Below, piece by piece: positions 1 to 10,397 of a DNA stretch of 35,303 bases; the stretch's first letter is position 1, and every line of letters starts with the position of its first letter. A program made the translations under genes and the position numbers. The stretch is from Dimargaris cristalligena (lineage: Eukaryota > Kickxellomycota > Dimargaritomycetes > Dimargaritales > Dimargaritaceae), in the NCBI GenBank assembly GCA_027576995.1, contig JANBQC010000279.1:1-35303 (forward strand), in the 5' to 3' direction. The notes under the pieces were generated by a model. It was not told where the DNA came from. It saw only the letters and a program-made list of their open reading frames with translations, and did no database searches.

Positions 1-962
1 TAAGGGGCTATCAATGATGTTCGGCCTGGTTAGGGCCGGGGGGTACACTATGGCGCTATACGGCCTGATATGACGGCGGTCATATCGGTTGGATTAGGAC
101 GGATTAGGAGGGGCGACAGAATATCGCATGTAAATTTGTTCAAAAATATTGTAGTGTAATGAACTACCGCTGATAAATCCGGCATTGGCACAATCAGGTA
201 GCACGAGCCGGAAATAGCAGTTGCCAGTTAAATAAGGTAATAGACGATGTATTTACATCAGATCGGATATCCACTAGAGGCAGGAGACATTGAAAAGATT
301 TTGTATCTATATGAATACCAAAATACATCTAGACAATTCAATTTTCGCCAGAGGGATATATTTTTAAAATATCCTAGGCAATTATCGTCTCTGAATATAG
401 AGAATATTAAGGTGCCAGTCATCGATTTGTAAACATTGACTTGTTACATGAAGACCAAATCGGAAACTGACAAATATGGTTTTATTGGAGCTAGAATGAA
501 GTTTTTTGGGCACTCTATAAGCCATATTCGCTTAGCATCCTAGAGTCTAGTTTGAATGTCGGATAGTCATCGCGCCCCTTTAAAACCCATCCAAAGGGTT
601 TAAAAAAAGAATAAAGCTACCAATGTAGTATGGCCACTACTACGCCTATTACTATTCAAACCTTAACCTCCTTTTTAATCTATCAGCATAACCCTATCAA
701 CAAGCCAACTCAGTATTTTTCTTCACAGCTATCAAAGGACTTTTTCTGCATTTCTTGCATTATCAATGCAGCCACAATGTCATTATAAACATTATGGATA
801 AGTTCAAACTAAGAGATACATTCCACTGAACGTAAAGTATTGCTGTTTAGTTATATATTTATTTGATTAATTAATAACCGAAGTTCCAGATATAAAAAGA
901 AGAATTCCCGCCATTCAAAAAACATACAGGTTCAAACATGATTTTTTTTTTAATATACGAAC
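1..962. other. Intergenic, no supported gene
   Basis: This AT-rich stretch holds nothing I can assign. A 61-codon open frame at 247-432 (plus) has no recognisable motif and no splice-linked neighbour. A poly-T run at about 941-952 lies next to the conserved 3' end of the retroelement fragment that starts at 963. In that element's own orientation it reads as an A-run, as expected of a poly(A)-like tail. Confidence 0.5.
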
Positions 963-1227
963 CATTTAACCTGCACATTGGCAGGCACCGCCCAGGTTGA
1001 AATTAACCGGCGGCTGGTTTTCGTGGCCGACCCCTGTCTTGATCAGTGAGGGTGGCAAAGGGGTCGGCAGTGGGGTAGTCCTCTGAAAAATTCAGGGATA
1101 TGCCCCTGGAGCCACCCTGTTGGGGATGGCTATTGTGATTATTTACCTGCGTTGTCGCAGGGAGCGGCCTCCATACTTTGATGAAGGCAGCCCAGATAGA
1201 GGTAAAAACGATCTTTGATCTGGCCAT
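963..1227 (-). mobile_element. Retroelement polyprotein C-terminal fragment, copy A
   Basis: The minus strand carries an open frame (1227 to 1003, 74 codons). Its end aligns by eye with two other places in the window: the frames ending at 9012 (plus) and about 18800 (minus). Shared features are a [KV]xRPL block, a PQQG block, a [GE]DY.TA.P.A.L segment and a terminal GRP followed by three to five residues and a stop. The 3' flank is conserved too: a hairpin (CCTGC, six-base loop, GCAGG, at 970-985) and TTAAATG, after which the copies diverge. This copy has no stop within the shared part and may be the least decayed. Conservation of both frame and 3' flank suggests the 3' end of a retroelement, probably Ty3/gypsy-like given the integrase-like block in copy B. 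It could instead be a small dispersed gene family. Confidence 0.5.
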
Positions 1228-4200
1228 TTGTAAGGAAATATGTATATAAAGAAATATGTGGATAAAGCAAGTGAAGGGGCAAGTGGTAATGGTGTAAGTG
1301 CTGTGACTTTCGGGCTATCAACTAGAAGTGGGAAAAGGAGACGGGGTTTCTTTGTCTTTTTATACTGAAGCCAAATGGCATTGTGTAATAATTTGGAGAG
1401 GTATAGAATGGTCAACTGGGTGTTCAAAGTAGGTTTAGACCATAGGGCCATCCAGTGTATTCACCGAGGGAACAATGACACAATTGGCGACTTGGGTTCA
1501 TAATTGGGCAAGACATGGTTAGCATGCCTACTCATTCCCATTGACAGCCATCCAGATGACTATAGGGAAGTCCGCCACCAAGTATTCAGTATTGGGTTAG
1601 TTTCTGGGTTTTGGACTAACGTAGCCAATCAATGCTATGGCCAAGGATACCTCCTATACTACCTGGTAACGGGACAGGACCACGAGAATGGCCAGTGACA
1701 TTGAATGAAGGCTTCTACAAAGTGCGGTATTTTTTATTACTGTACAGAAAATCACCTTGGGAAATTTAATATCAATTCACAATAGGATGATCAGACTAAC
1801 AATAATAGTTAGGCCCTACCACGAAGCCCGCTACATTGCCTATTGAAAGGGATTTGGCCCTGTCAGTTATTACAATGCAATACCGGCGTAACTGAGTATA
1901 CTCTACAATACTAGCCCTACCACCTACCAGATGGACACCAATTAGACACGACGTAGTCGATACCAACCACAATGCCCTTAATATTAAGGCAAGGCCCGGT
2001 TATTTCAGGATTTTCTTAATCTATTGACGAACTGGGAATGACTTATAGCCACCGCAGTACGGTTGTGGTTTAACATTTAATATACACCGCTGGTTTTTTA
2101 TTTTGGTGACAGTAGTAAGTTAGGGAAGAGGATGGGACGCCCGAATTGTAAATATTGAATGATCCAGTGGCTGTTTTGGACACCATCTTGGACTCGATAC
2201 TACAATGGGGTCTCCAATGAGCCATCACACATTCAAACCTCGGACTATTGTTGTGATTTCCACTACCGTTGCTAAGCCTTATCCCTACATTAATGGTCTC
2301 ATTTAACTGTACTAGTGGGTCCCCATCTGTAATGGGCCATTGCGTTGTCGGCATCATAGACAAAAGAGTACCTACAAGATTAATGCTAGAGTTTTATTTA
2401 GACAAGTAAGCGGTAGTAGATTCCATTAGTAAAGTGCCAGTCACACGATTTAGAAGGTACTATGCCTGACAATACAACAGTGCCCAAATTCCCAGGATGA
2501 CCCAATTGGCATCTTGAATCTGAAGGGGCATCCATTGTAATGACTACGGATACCACTTGCATACTGGTTAGCTGTTCAGGTGACTAGTCTATAACTCTTT
2601 GGTTGACACTATAGTATCCTTTAAATGGCATATGGCCGATTACGAATAGTGTTCATATATATAGAGGATCCTTTTAGACCGCCTGGCTAGGCCCAATACT
2701 ATTTGACCTTGTCTAGTGTAAAAATATTGAACACCTTGCCTGATATATCAATGAGTTATGCCGGATTTAGTCTTATTTGTAATTTTGCCGACAATGGCTT
2801 CCTGACATTAGATATATTGTCATATCACTACTCTCACCCCTCCTACCCCTAAATTCATCTTAAATCTATTGCCAGACCAGTCTTTAATCCATCACCATTT
2901 GGGCCATGCTGCAAGTGACTAGAATTGTTTTATCATTCAGTTTTCTTCAAATGGGCTAAATAATGGTTTGGTTTAGTGTCAACCTCCAGTTCAAGGGCAT
3001 TTTAGTTGCTGTCATTTTTTCTCACAGTTCACATATTATTATGTTCCCCCTTTTAGTTTTTGATATTGGTTATATAAAGCTGTTTATTGCTTTTCTGATT
3101 GAAATAATGTGCTTTAATCCTCAATATTATAACTCGCCGTGTTTAGCTAATCATCCATACATACCCTCAATGGCCATTGGCTTTGACTAGATTTCAACGT
3201 GTTCATTTACGAGGATTGGTATAATATAGTTTGACACCTGTACCGCTCACCCGTAGCCCTCTCCCCAGCAAAAACTACCCATCAGTTTCCTCTGGTTCCC
3301 ATATACTAACAAATGTCTTTCAACTAATAATGAGGCACCAGATGGCTATAAGCCTGCCTAATTCACTGCCAATGAAGGTTGTATCCATTTATTCACACAA
3401 TGACAAGTGCACCTATATTATTCCAGTTAAGCCGCTACATTTATAGTCAGATGTTCTGACAATGTTCCCTATCCTGGACTGTTCGTATTAACCACTATTG
3501 AAATTCTATTTTTCAATAGACTACCATTTTGCAAAGTCTGTAACTTATGTGTTTTATAGAATACTTCGGGATGAGGTGATTGTTCAGCAACCTAACCACC
3601 AATATTTATATTTGGGTTATGTCCCATAGGCACTTTATCATAGAGCAGCCTTATCACTTACATTGCCAAGAACACTGTATAGTATCTTCTACTTAATTTA
3701 ATTATTAGGAAGTGGCTTGGCAAGTTGGTGTAGTGTGCTACGCATGACAACCGCATTTTTATAATCAGACACATGGGCTGATCAGTCTGGCCTCGGGCTA
3801 CAGCAGTTAGTTGCTTAGGGCTGGCTTGCCAGATACTCCGTTACTGGAAGTGGCCCTGAAGGGCCTTGTTCTCTGACTATCTGCCAAGTCTCTGGGGATT
3901 CCAATCAGTACCCCGTCTTAACTAGTGTAGTTGGTTACCTGACCCCCCCCCATCTGGCTATTCTTTTAGGCAAACCTTACCCCAATATCCGAGGACTAGA
4001 TACAGATTATCCCATTCAGTCCCATCGGGAACTAGTGCTTTTATAAATATCTTAATCCGCCCAAATCCCCACCAATGTCCCGAATTTAGGTACGCCATTC
4101 CCTATATTTGAAATTCCTCCTTCACTACCAACATTCTCTGGTTGACGGACATCCCCAGTCTAGTAGGTTTCCAAATTCAGTGGACTCGCATGTGGCACTA

Positions 4201-4822
4201 AAGTAGTCTGCCATTGCGGCATCCCTGGTCCTCGAGTACCCCTGGTCACATCTAGTCTAGCGTTTGACACGGGTTAACGATGGCCATCCCTGACGATAAG
4301 CTACATTGAATATGGATTCTAAACAACAAAGCTGTACTCATTTAGATGGAATGGGTGGAAACCAAGATGATGGCAATTTGAGCCAGTCTTTCTGTGTTCT
4401 GTGAAACCATGCTGCCAATTGCCCACGTTAACAAGTATAGTTTATCCACTACAATGAATCATAAATTATAATACTTTAGTCAACTGCACCCATTAAGTAA
4501 TACTGCCATTACGTGCATGCCCATATAAAATCCAAAACCAAAATGCTGCCAATGTACTGTAAGCCATTGTTTAGTTATTTAGACGAGTCAGTGAGAGAAA
4601 TGTAGTTGGCTGGCCAATTATGGCGGACATTATAGGGAAAATCGAGGGCCCGGCTGAAAAAAAAACCAAAGTACGAGTAGATTTGGTTATAAAATTTGAT
4701 TGGTGAGAGAGAGTAGGCGAGCACGCCTCTAAATCCCTATACCTATAATGATTTGAAAAAGGGAAAATGACAAACCCCAAGGAGAAGGAGACCCCAATTC
4801 CAGACCCTGGGTCAGTATTTCC
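1228..4822. other. Intergenic, no supported gene
   Basis: There are about 3.6 kb without a convincing coding region. The open frames are short (at most about 100 codons), overlap on both strands and lack recognisable motifs. A C-run of nine lies near 3942-3950. 1228-1450 may contain more of retroelement copy A upstream of its visible frame, but I could not align it with copies B and C. Confidence 0.5.
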
Positions 4823-6682
4823 TCAGCTTTTCTTGACTTTGATGGTCGAATCACCGTTAAAAATCCAGATACCACAAAATACTAAAAAGCTGACCATCAA
4901 GGAGCCAGCGCTGATGTAGTACGGGTAGGCCGATACCAAATAGCGATCGTATTCATTGTGTTTGAAGGGTAGGATGGGGACCACATCAGTATGCTTCACG
5001 TGCGACAGTCCGCGGCGGAGGAAGTCGACCTTGAAGGTGAAAACACCGTAAACATCGGGCAGATCAATGATCTGACTGTAGACCGCCGCAGTACCAGTGC
5101 GCGACTCGGCCTCGAGAGTCTGGCGAACGTAGGGGTCCAACATGACGGCCTCGAATTGGAGTTGGTTCACCTGGGCTGGGTGCCACTGGTCAGCATAGTA
5201 CTCACTGAGGTTAATCGAGTACTTGATGCGGTCGCTAACGCGGAATGATCCGGGATTGGCGCTGGGGTTCGATTCCTTCTTCTCATCGCTTTCATTCGGT
5301 CCCACCACATGGTAGCTGACGGAATTAACCCGCACGACGCTCTTTTCCTGGAAGGTCCATTCAGTCAAATCCCGCACAAACTGATCGTTGCCATTGGGTT
5401 TGGGGGAGGTAAGGACCGTAGACGAGGGAACCGGGGTAGCGAAAAAGGCATCGCTGAAGAGGCTAGTGGAGCCTACCACCATGACTCGGGCATTATTACG
5501 GGCCTGAAAGGCACTGACTAGGTGCATTTTGGAGCCAGATAAAAGGCTATCCTTGGAAGTGACGACCTGGCCTTCGGAGGTATCAAAGGAATAGGTGGTC
5601 GGATACCCAGTCAGCACAGACCACAGCATAGTCGGTTGGGAGTTGGTCATGTGGCGGTGTCCCACGCCTTGGTAGAGAATCGGACCACCTTGGCGCACTT
5701 GATCGCCTACAATGTAGGTAGAATTGGTGTACTGATCGGTCAGAATGCGGGTGTGGTTCTCCGGATCACGTACTCCGGCTTCGGTCTCCGGTGCGGGCAG
5801 ATAGTGGAAATGATCAACTGCTACGTTTCCCCTCAAGTCAAAGTCAATCCCAAGCTGCTTGGCAAAATCCCGCTGGGCCCCGCCAAAATCTGATCCCGCA
5901 GCCATGACAATATTGCCACCATCATCGATAAACTCGACCAGGGATTTGGCCGTAATTCCGTTACCGAGTCCTGGTAGGGGAAAGTCGGCATATTAGGTCG
6001 GGATTTCATAGTAATAGGGTATACATGAAGAAAGGGTTAATTGCGAATTTAAAGGGAAGGTGTGTGATATATGTAACAGGTGCTCGACTCAACCATAGTG
6101 CCTCTCAATAATAAACTTACGTTTGGCTTTGGGGGCAAGAAGGACAAGGTGGTCGAATTGACGCTCGCCATAAACAAAAAGATTGAGTTTGTTCGAAGTC
6201 GCCGTTTGAAAGGTGACTGAGAAGCCGCGCGCTACAGAAGTCCAACAGGAATACCGGAATAGTCAACCCGAGGGAGTCCGCAAGGAGATCGGATCATTAA
6301 ATACATGAATATATAGGGAGAGGGGAAGGTCGACATTGAATAGACGTCGCTTATTGTATGGTCAGAAGCCGGCCCAAAGACTATATACGTCAGTAATATC
6401 AAACCACTTCTTAAAAGGTTATACTGGTAAATAGGTGCTTGGAATGAAGCACATCATCCAGGCGGACTTTAGAAGGTGTTGATAGAGACCAGGCGAACGA
6501 CGGCAATGATAGATGTTCTTACATTTTAGGGATTCGACGAATCGGCCATAATCTTCGGGCTTGGCCTCAGTAGCCTTGGGTAGCACGAGTAATGCACGAT
6601 CGCCAGTTAGGGACTTGGCTTGGCCTTCGGGTATAGATGTATAGGCCAGCGTAGCGGCCAGTAAAAGATGGAAGAACCGCAT
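4823..6682 (-). CDS. WBP1: Oligosaccharyltransferase subunit OST48/WBP1, three exons
   Basis: This is the OST48/Wbp1 subunit of the ER oligosaccharyltransferase, which transfers the lipid-linked glycan to asparagines of nascent proteins. Exons are 6682-6523, 6231-6121 and 5970-4823. Introns are 6522-6232 (GTAAGA...TAG) and 6120-5971 (GTAAGT...CAG), both phase 1. The product is 472 aa, close to the family length. Residues 1-22 form a signal peptide. SLKSRGFSVTF (51-61) and FIDDGGNIVMAAGSDFG (from 104) match the family's N-terminal domain. QARNNARVMVVGS, LPDVYGVFTFKVD and the PYY before the membrane span match the middle and C-terminal parts. One membrane segment lies at about 441-461. The cytosolic tail ends KVKKS, with lysines at -3 and -5, fitting a KxKxx ER-retrieval signal. 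The start was chosen because the signal peptide follows at once and the context has G at -3. Family assignment is secure; splice sites are inferred from frame and homology. Confidence 0.95.
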
Positions 6683-6708
6683 GGCAAGGATTAGAAAACT
6701 TAATGGAA

Positions 6709-6736
6709 CGATGTATATAAGGGTGTATATATAAAT
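6709..6736 (-). promoter_or_regulatory. Possible TATA region of WBP1
   Basis: Read on the minus strand, two TATA-like clusters (TTTATATATA and TTATATA) lie about 30-55 bp upstream of the WBP1 start codon. This would leave a very short 5' leader. Simple AT repeats are common in the spacers here, so this is only suggestive. Confidence 0.25.
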
Positions 6737-6830
6737 AGACAAGTCGCGCTAAAGATGAAGAAACAGGGCCGATACTGATGGGAGTAAGGAGGCCATGTCC
6801 ATCTTGGCAAGACCCGCGCAACACTACATT

Positions 6831-7035
6831 AAGGATATTTATGTTAGAAGCTCATTTCTCTCGCCCCACTGATTATATATACCTTAGGGTTATATCGTTT
6901 CATACTCGGGGGTCAATAATATTGATCTCATCTTTTACCTAACTTAATAAAACCAATGTACGGCATCCAGCGATACTACTTGCGGTTCCTTCTCTGGTTT
7001 CACACCCATTTAAGTTGCACTAGGAAGCACTTCCA
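6831..7035 (+). repeat. Dispersed repeat D, copy 1
   Basis: This segment aligns by eye, in the same orientation, with 17528-17775. Shared blocks include TCATTT(C/T)(C/T)C, CCCACTGATT, TACTCGGG, AATAAAACCAA, TTGCGGTT and AAGTTGCA-like sequence, in the same order and spacing with small gaps. Most substitutions I noted are transitions. There is no coding frame. It begins about 150 bp upstream of the WBP1 start codon, so it occupies the likely promoter region of that gene. Confidence 0.55.
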
Positions 7036-8029
7036 GAATTAGGACACTAACCGAACCTACCTGTACTTTAGGCACACCTGTTCTGTCTGTTCTGGTGGCA
7101 TCCTAATTACCCAATCACCATTACAATGTACACTCCATTACCTATGAAGCTGACAAGGTGGTTCCACGGATAAAATGTGGGGACACCTGTCCAAGTCATG
7201 AAATCATGACACTATCACCAAACCATTTATCATTGAAACTTGACATTCCCCTTGTTGCTGTCGTACTTAATACCACAAGGTAATATAGCCTGATAACCTT
7301 ATCAGGGCCGGCTGGAGCAGTGACAGTCCGATGGTAAAACTAGCTAACTATAGGAAAACACGCACTTGGTGGTGACGATTCTTATCTGATCTTCAGACAG
7401 GGACAACTAGGCAACTGGGGATCACTCAGGGATCCTTCTAGTACGCGGCGGAAAGGCACAATGAATGGACTTGGGCCAAATGACGACGTGGATAGAACAA
7501 AACCGGGGATCGAAATAAAACTTAATGGTGTAAAAACCGCCTGTTTTTATTTAAGAGAATGCCCAACGGGTATTTATGTAAAATGTAACATAGCGACTTA
7601 CTGGTGCTATGATGATACTAGATAATAGAATAATGAAGGCCGCCAATGTTGGCGGCTTTGGAGGTGCAAAGGCTGGGGATACGCCCCAGACTTCTATAAC
7701 TAGAAAATCCTTAGACTACGAATACTACTATGAATATTGAATAATGGAAAGGTGGCCTATAAATGGGTGGGAAAAGATGAAGACTGACCTTCGGTGATGT
7801 TCTTCATCTTTTCTAAGCTAGAAATAGCTTGGCCGGGATATACTATTAGAGATTAAGCAAGCCTGGCTACAACACCTTAGGCAATCACGACAGGTTTTAA
7901 TGTAGGAAATTGATGGTTACACGCGAAGGATTTATCACAGGAATATTTCAAATATTATCTGCATATTCTAAACCACCTGTTTTCAAACACTATTGGACAA
8001 GGTCACTTTCATCTTCGCGTTTGGCGACA
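7036..8029. other. Intergenic, no supported gene
   Basis: I see no coding region here. Sequence from about 7900 onward may be the eroded left end of retroelement copy B, since weak similarity to sequence above 19800 (minus) continues beyond the clearly alignable part. Confidence 0.4.
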
Positions 8030-9056
8030 TTGTGCTTGTAATTAGCTATACTATAGCTAAGCAGTGAGCACCTAATCGGGAGTTCAACTAATCTAGTAGG
8101 ATATGGTCAGATCTATTGGTAATAAATTAATATCTGACAGGGTTTGATCTTCACAAATTCATTATATAGCAGATTCCACAGCAGGGTCTAACTGTCTTCA
8201 CTATATCGACCACTATAGTGCGAAAATAGACAAATAGCCATGAGGTGTCATTCTGTGGTCACCATGAATATCAAGTTTTGTAGAAGCTACCATTGAAGAA
8301 TTTTGGTACAACCACTATCCCACGACCAGGTGCCGTAAGTAGTGCCTTTGGCCATTGCATTAAGCCATTGTGGCTAGCCTTTTCCAAGTGACTAGCCTGA
8401 CTCCAGGCACTTCATAATAAGATGCCATGGATCCAGTTGAATAGTTAATCTCGCTAATCCGTGGACATGGTCACTATTCCTTGTCAAGCTTCAACAATAA
8501 TTTAGCAATTGGCCCATAGTTCCCCCGATGGATATATATAATGACCATGCAATTGTAAGTTCACTTAAGAGGGGCAGTCGGCTATCCTATAGCGCACCTG
8601 CTTCATACGGGTGTTATTTCGATTTCTGATAAATAGGTGGATGAACGGCCTCCCACTAAATATTATATCGGACAGAAACAAATTTCTTATGCACTGGTCC
8701 TCACACTTATAGTACTCTTTAGTGAAACATCAAAGCTTTTGATTATTCCTTCTTGGGCAGTTCCCACTTTCTCACCTCCTTCTTTTTCGTATAGCCACTC
8801 CAAGGCCGGTATTTTCCAACTCGGGCACCTATAGCAAGGTGTACAGACCGCTCCTTGCAGAAATGCAAGCAAAACATATAATTATTCGCCCTCAACAAGG
8901 TACAAACGGCAATCCCTCCCTCGTCTTAGGGAGGGACTATACAACGGCCAACCCCTCTGCCAAGCTCTCCGAGGCAGACAAGGGTCGGCCCAATGTGCCA
9001 GCCACCCCATAATCCAAGCCCGGGTGATGCCTGCCAATGTGCAGGTTAAATGCGAT
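8030..9056 (+). mobile_element. Decayed retroelement (Ty3/gypsy-like), copy B
   Basis: This copy of about 1.03 kb aligns along its length with the reverse complement of 18757-19790 (copy C). One frame, from about 8617, reads MNGLPLNIISDRNKF at 8641-8685. That resembles the second catalytic-aspartate block of Ty3/gypsy integrases (GxPxxIxSDRxxxF). The same frame, broken by stops at 8710 and 8740, continues through 8836-9012 to the C-terminal block shared with copies A and C, ending at TAA 9010-9012. The hairpin CCTGC/GCAGG (9030-9045) and TTAAATG form the conserved 3' end. It is a pseudogene: no full pol frame survives and I found no LTRs. That it is a repeat is firm; the Ty3/gypsy label rests on one short motif. 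Confidence 0.6.
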
Positions 9057-9620
9057 ACCAATAAATTTTACATTTTTCAGATTAGTTTTATTAATATGGT
9101 TGAATTCGATAAGAAGTATCCTTTTTATATTGGTATTTTGTTGGTTGGGTTGATAATTTTTGAAGTATATAATTGTATCAAAACCAGTGAAGGATAAAGA
9201 CTAGTAACAAAGCAGTTGGTAAAAAGACATCTATATGCATGATAATGCCACAGTGACTGTTTAAATAATGCTGAGGCGGTGGATGTGTTTTGTTGGGTTA
9301 GATGCAAAACATTGATTATTCTAGTTAAAATCACTATACTGAAATCTATAATAATAGGGTTCATTGTATATTTCTGTGAGCGAGTGGCAACATATTCATT
9401 TGAGCTTGGGACTGGGCATACTCATTATATGTGTTTTTCGGGTATGTATAGACGGTTCCAAACGTAGTTTGGGGATTTAATGGATTATTATATTTTACCC
9501 ATAAATTGCACTGTTAACTTATGTACAATACCATATATAGTATGATATCCCGCGTGGTTGCCGTACTGATAGACGCGAGGCCCCTGGCCTATCGGTGGGG
9601 CTTTAAGTCGTGGTGATTTA
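9057..9620. other. Intergenic, no supported gene
   Basis: AT-rich sequence follows the 3' end of retroelement copy B. Open frames of 62 and 79 codons lie on opposite strands across the same bases and have no recognisable motifs. Confidence 0.4.
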
Positions 9621-9918
9621 ATGCACAGCGACAGCTTTCATGTTGCTTCCCATCTGGGAGTGATTCAAGCGACTGTTTCTCCTGGACACTACATACACCT
9701 TACGATCACTAATATCGGAAATCCGCCTCAGGAAGGGCAGTATGCTACCCAAACTTATTTACCAATTCGTTGTATACATTGTTTACATTCGCCCCCTGTG
9801 TACCTCGTGTTTAGACAAATTGTTTGTATGTTGGAAAATCCCCCTCGGCTTCTATTAATTCCTGGTTGATGACGTCGCCGTTCTAGTAGAATCCCGTCCA
9901 TTGGAACACGAGGAAATG
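9621..9918 (+). pseudogene. Probable reverse-transcriptase relic
   Basis: Two short blocks recall a retrotransposon reverse transcriptase. GVIQATVSP (9657-9683) resembles the GxxQGxxxSP motif. In another frame, FLVDDVAVLVESRPLEHEEM (9859-9918) resembles the [FY]xDDxxxL catalytic block followed by a helix. The frames differ by one base and each is stopped, so an intact enzyme is impossible. The spacing, about 70 codons, is longer than usual but tolerable for the family. The glycine after Q is replaced and the residue before DD is valine. The call is weak and rests on motif order alone. Confidence 0.3.
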
Positions 9919-10397
9919 TGATATTTCTGTTTCAACTGACCGTGGTACAATATCAACAAAATACCACTAATTACTGTCCAAACCTCAAGTTACCGCCATT
10001 AGTACCCCCGAATTGCGTAAGTCTTCAGAGCGGGATTATGGAAACCGGTTGCAACCCAGCTCCTTTCGACTTTCCTCTTAGTCCAAAAGCCATACTCTAC
10101 TGCCGACTACCCTTCCCTTTAAATATTAAAACACAGCACCTAGAACTGGTGGCCCATGGCTACCCGGGATTCTATTTTTCATAATTACTGGATTCGAAAT
10201 ATTATATAACAATATCCATCCTCTCCCTAGTCAGTATCACTGATTAGCCGAGGGAATTGTTCGGATAACTCTATTTATTACAAGTAGCAGTGATCGTACA
10301 GTATGTGATTGAAGCTAAACAAGAACACAAGGGGGAGAGGTGGATGACACGCATAAGAATCATTCCCTTCCCTCTCTCTTTCTACAATGTCCATCCA
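9919..10397. other. 3' flank of TopBP1, no separate gene
   Basis: This lies between the probable reverse-transcriptase relic and the TopBP1 stop codon. A plus-strand open frame at 9918-10184 is in frame with the first relic block and may be more of the same decayed element. The part near 10397 is expected to include the TopBP1 3' untranslated region. Confidence 0.35.

Noticed and set aside
247..432. 61-codon frame starting at ATG
   Set aside because: Short, AT-rich and without motif or repeat partner in the window; it could be a relic or chance.
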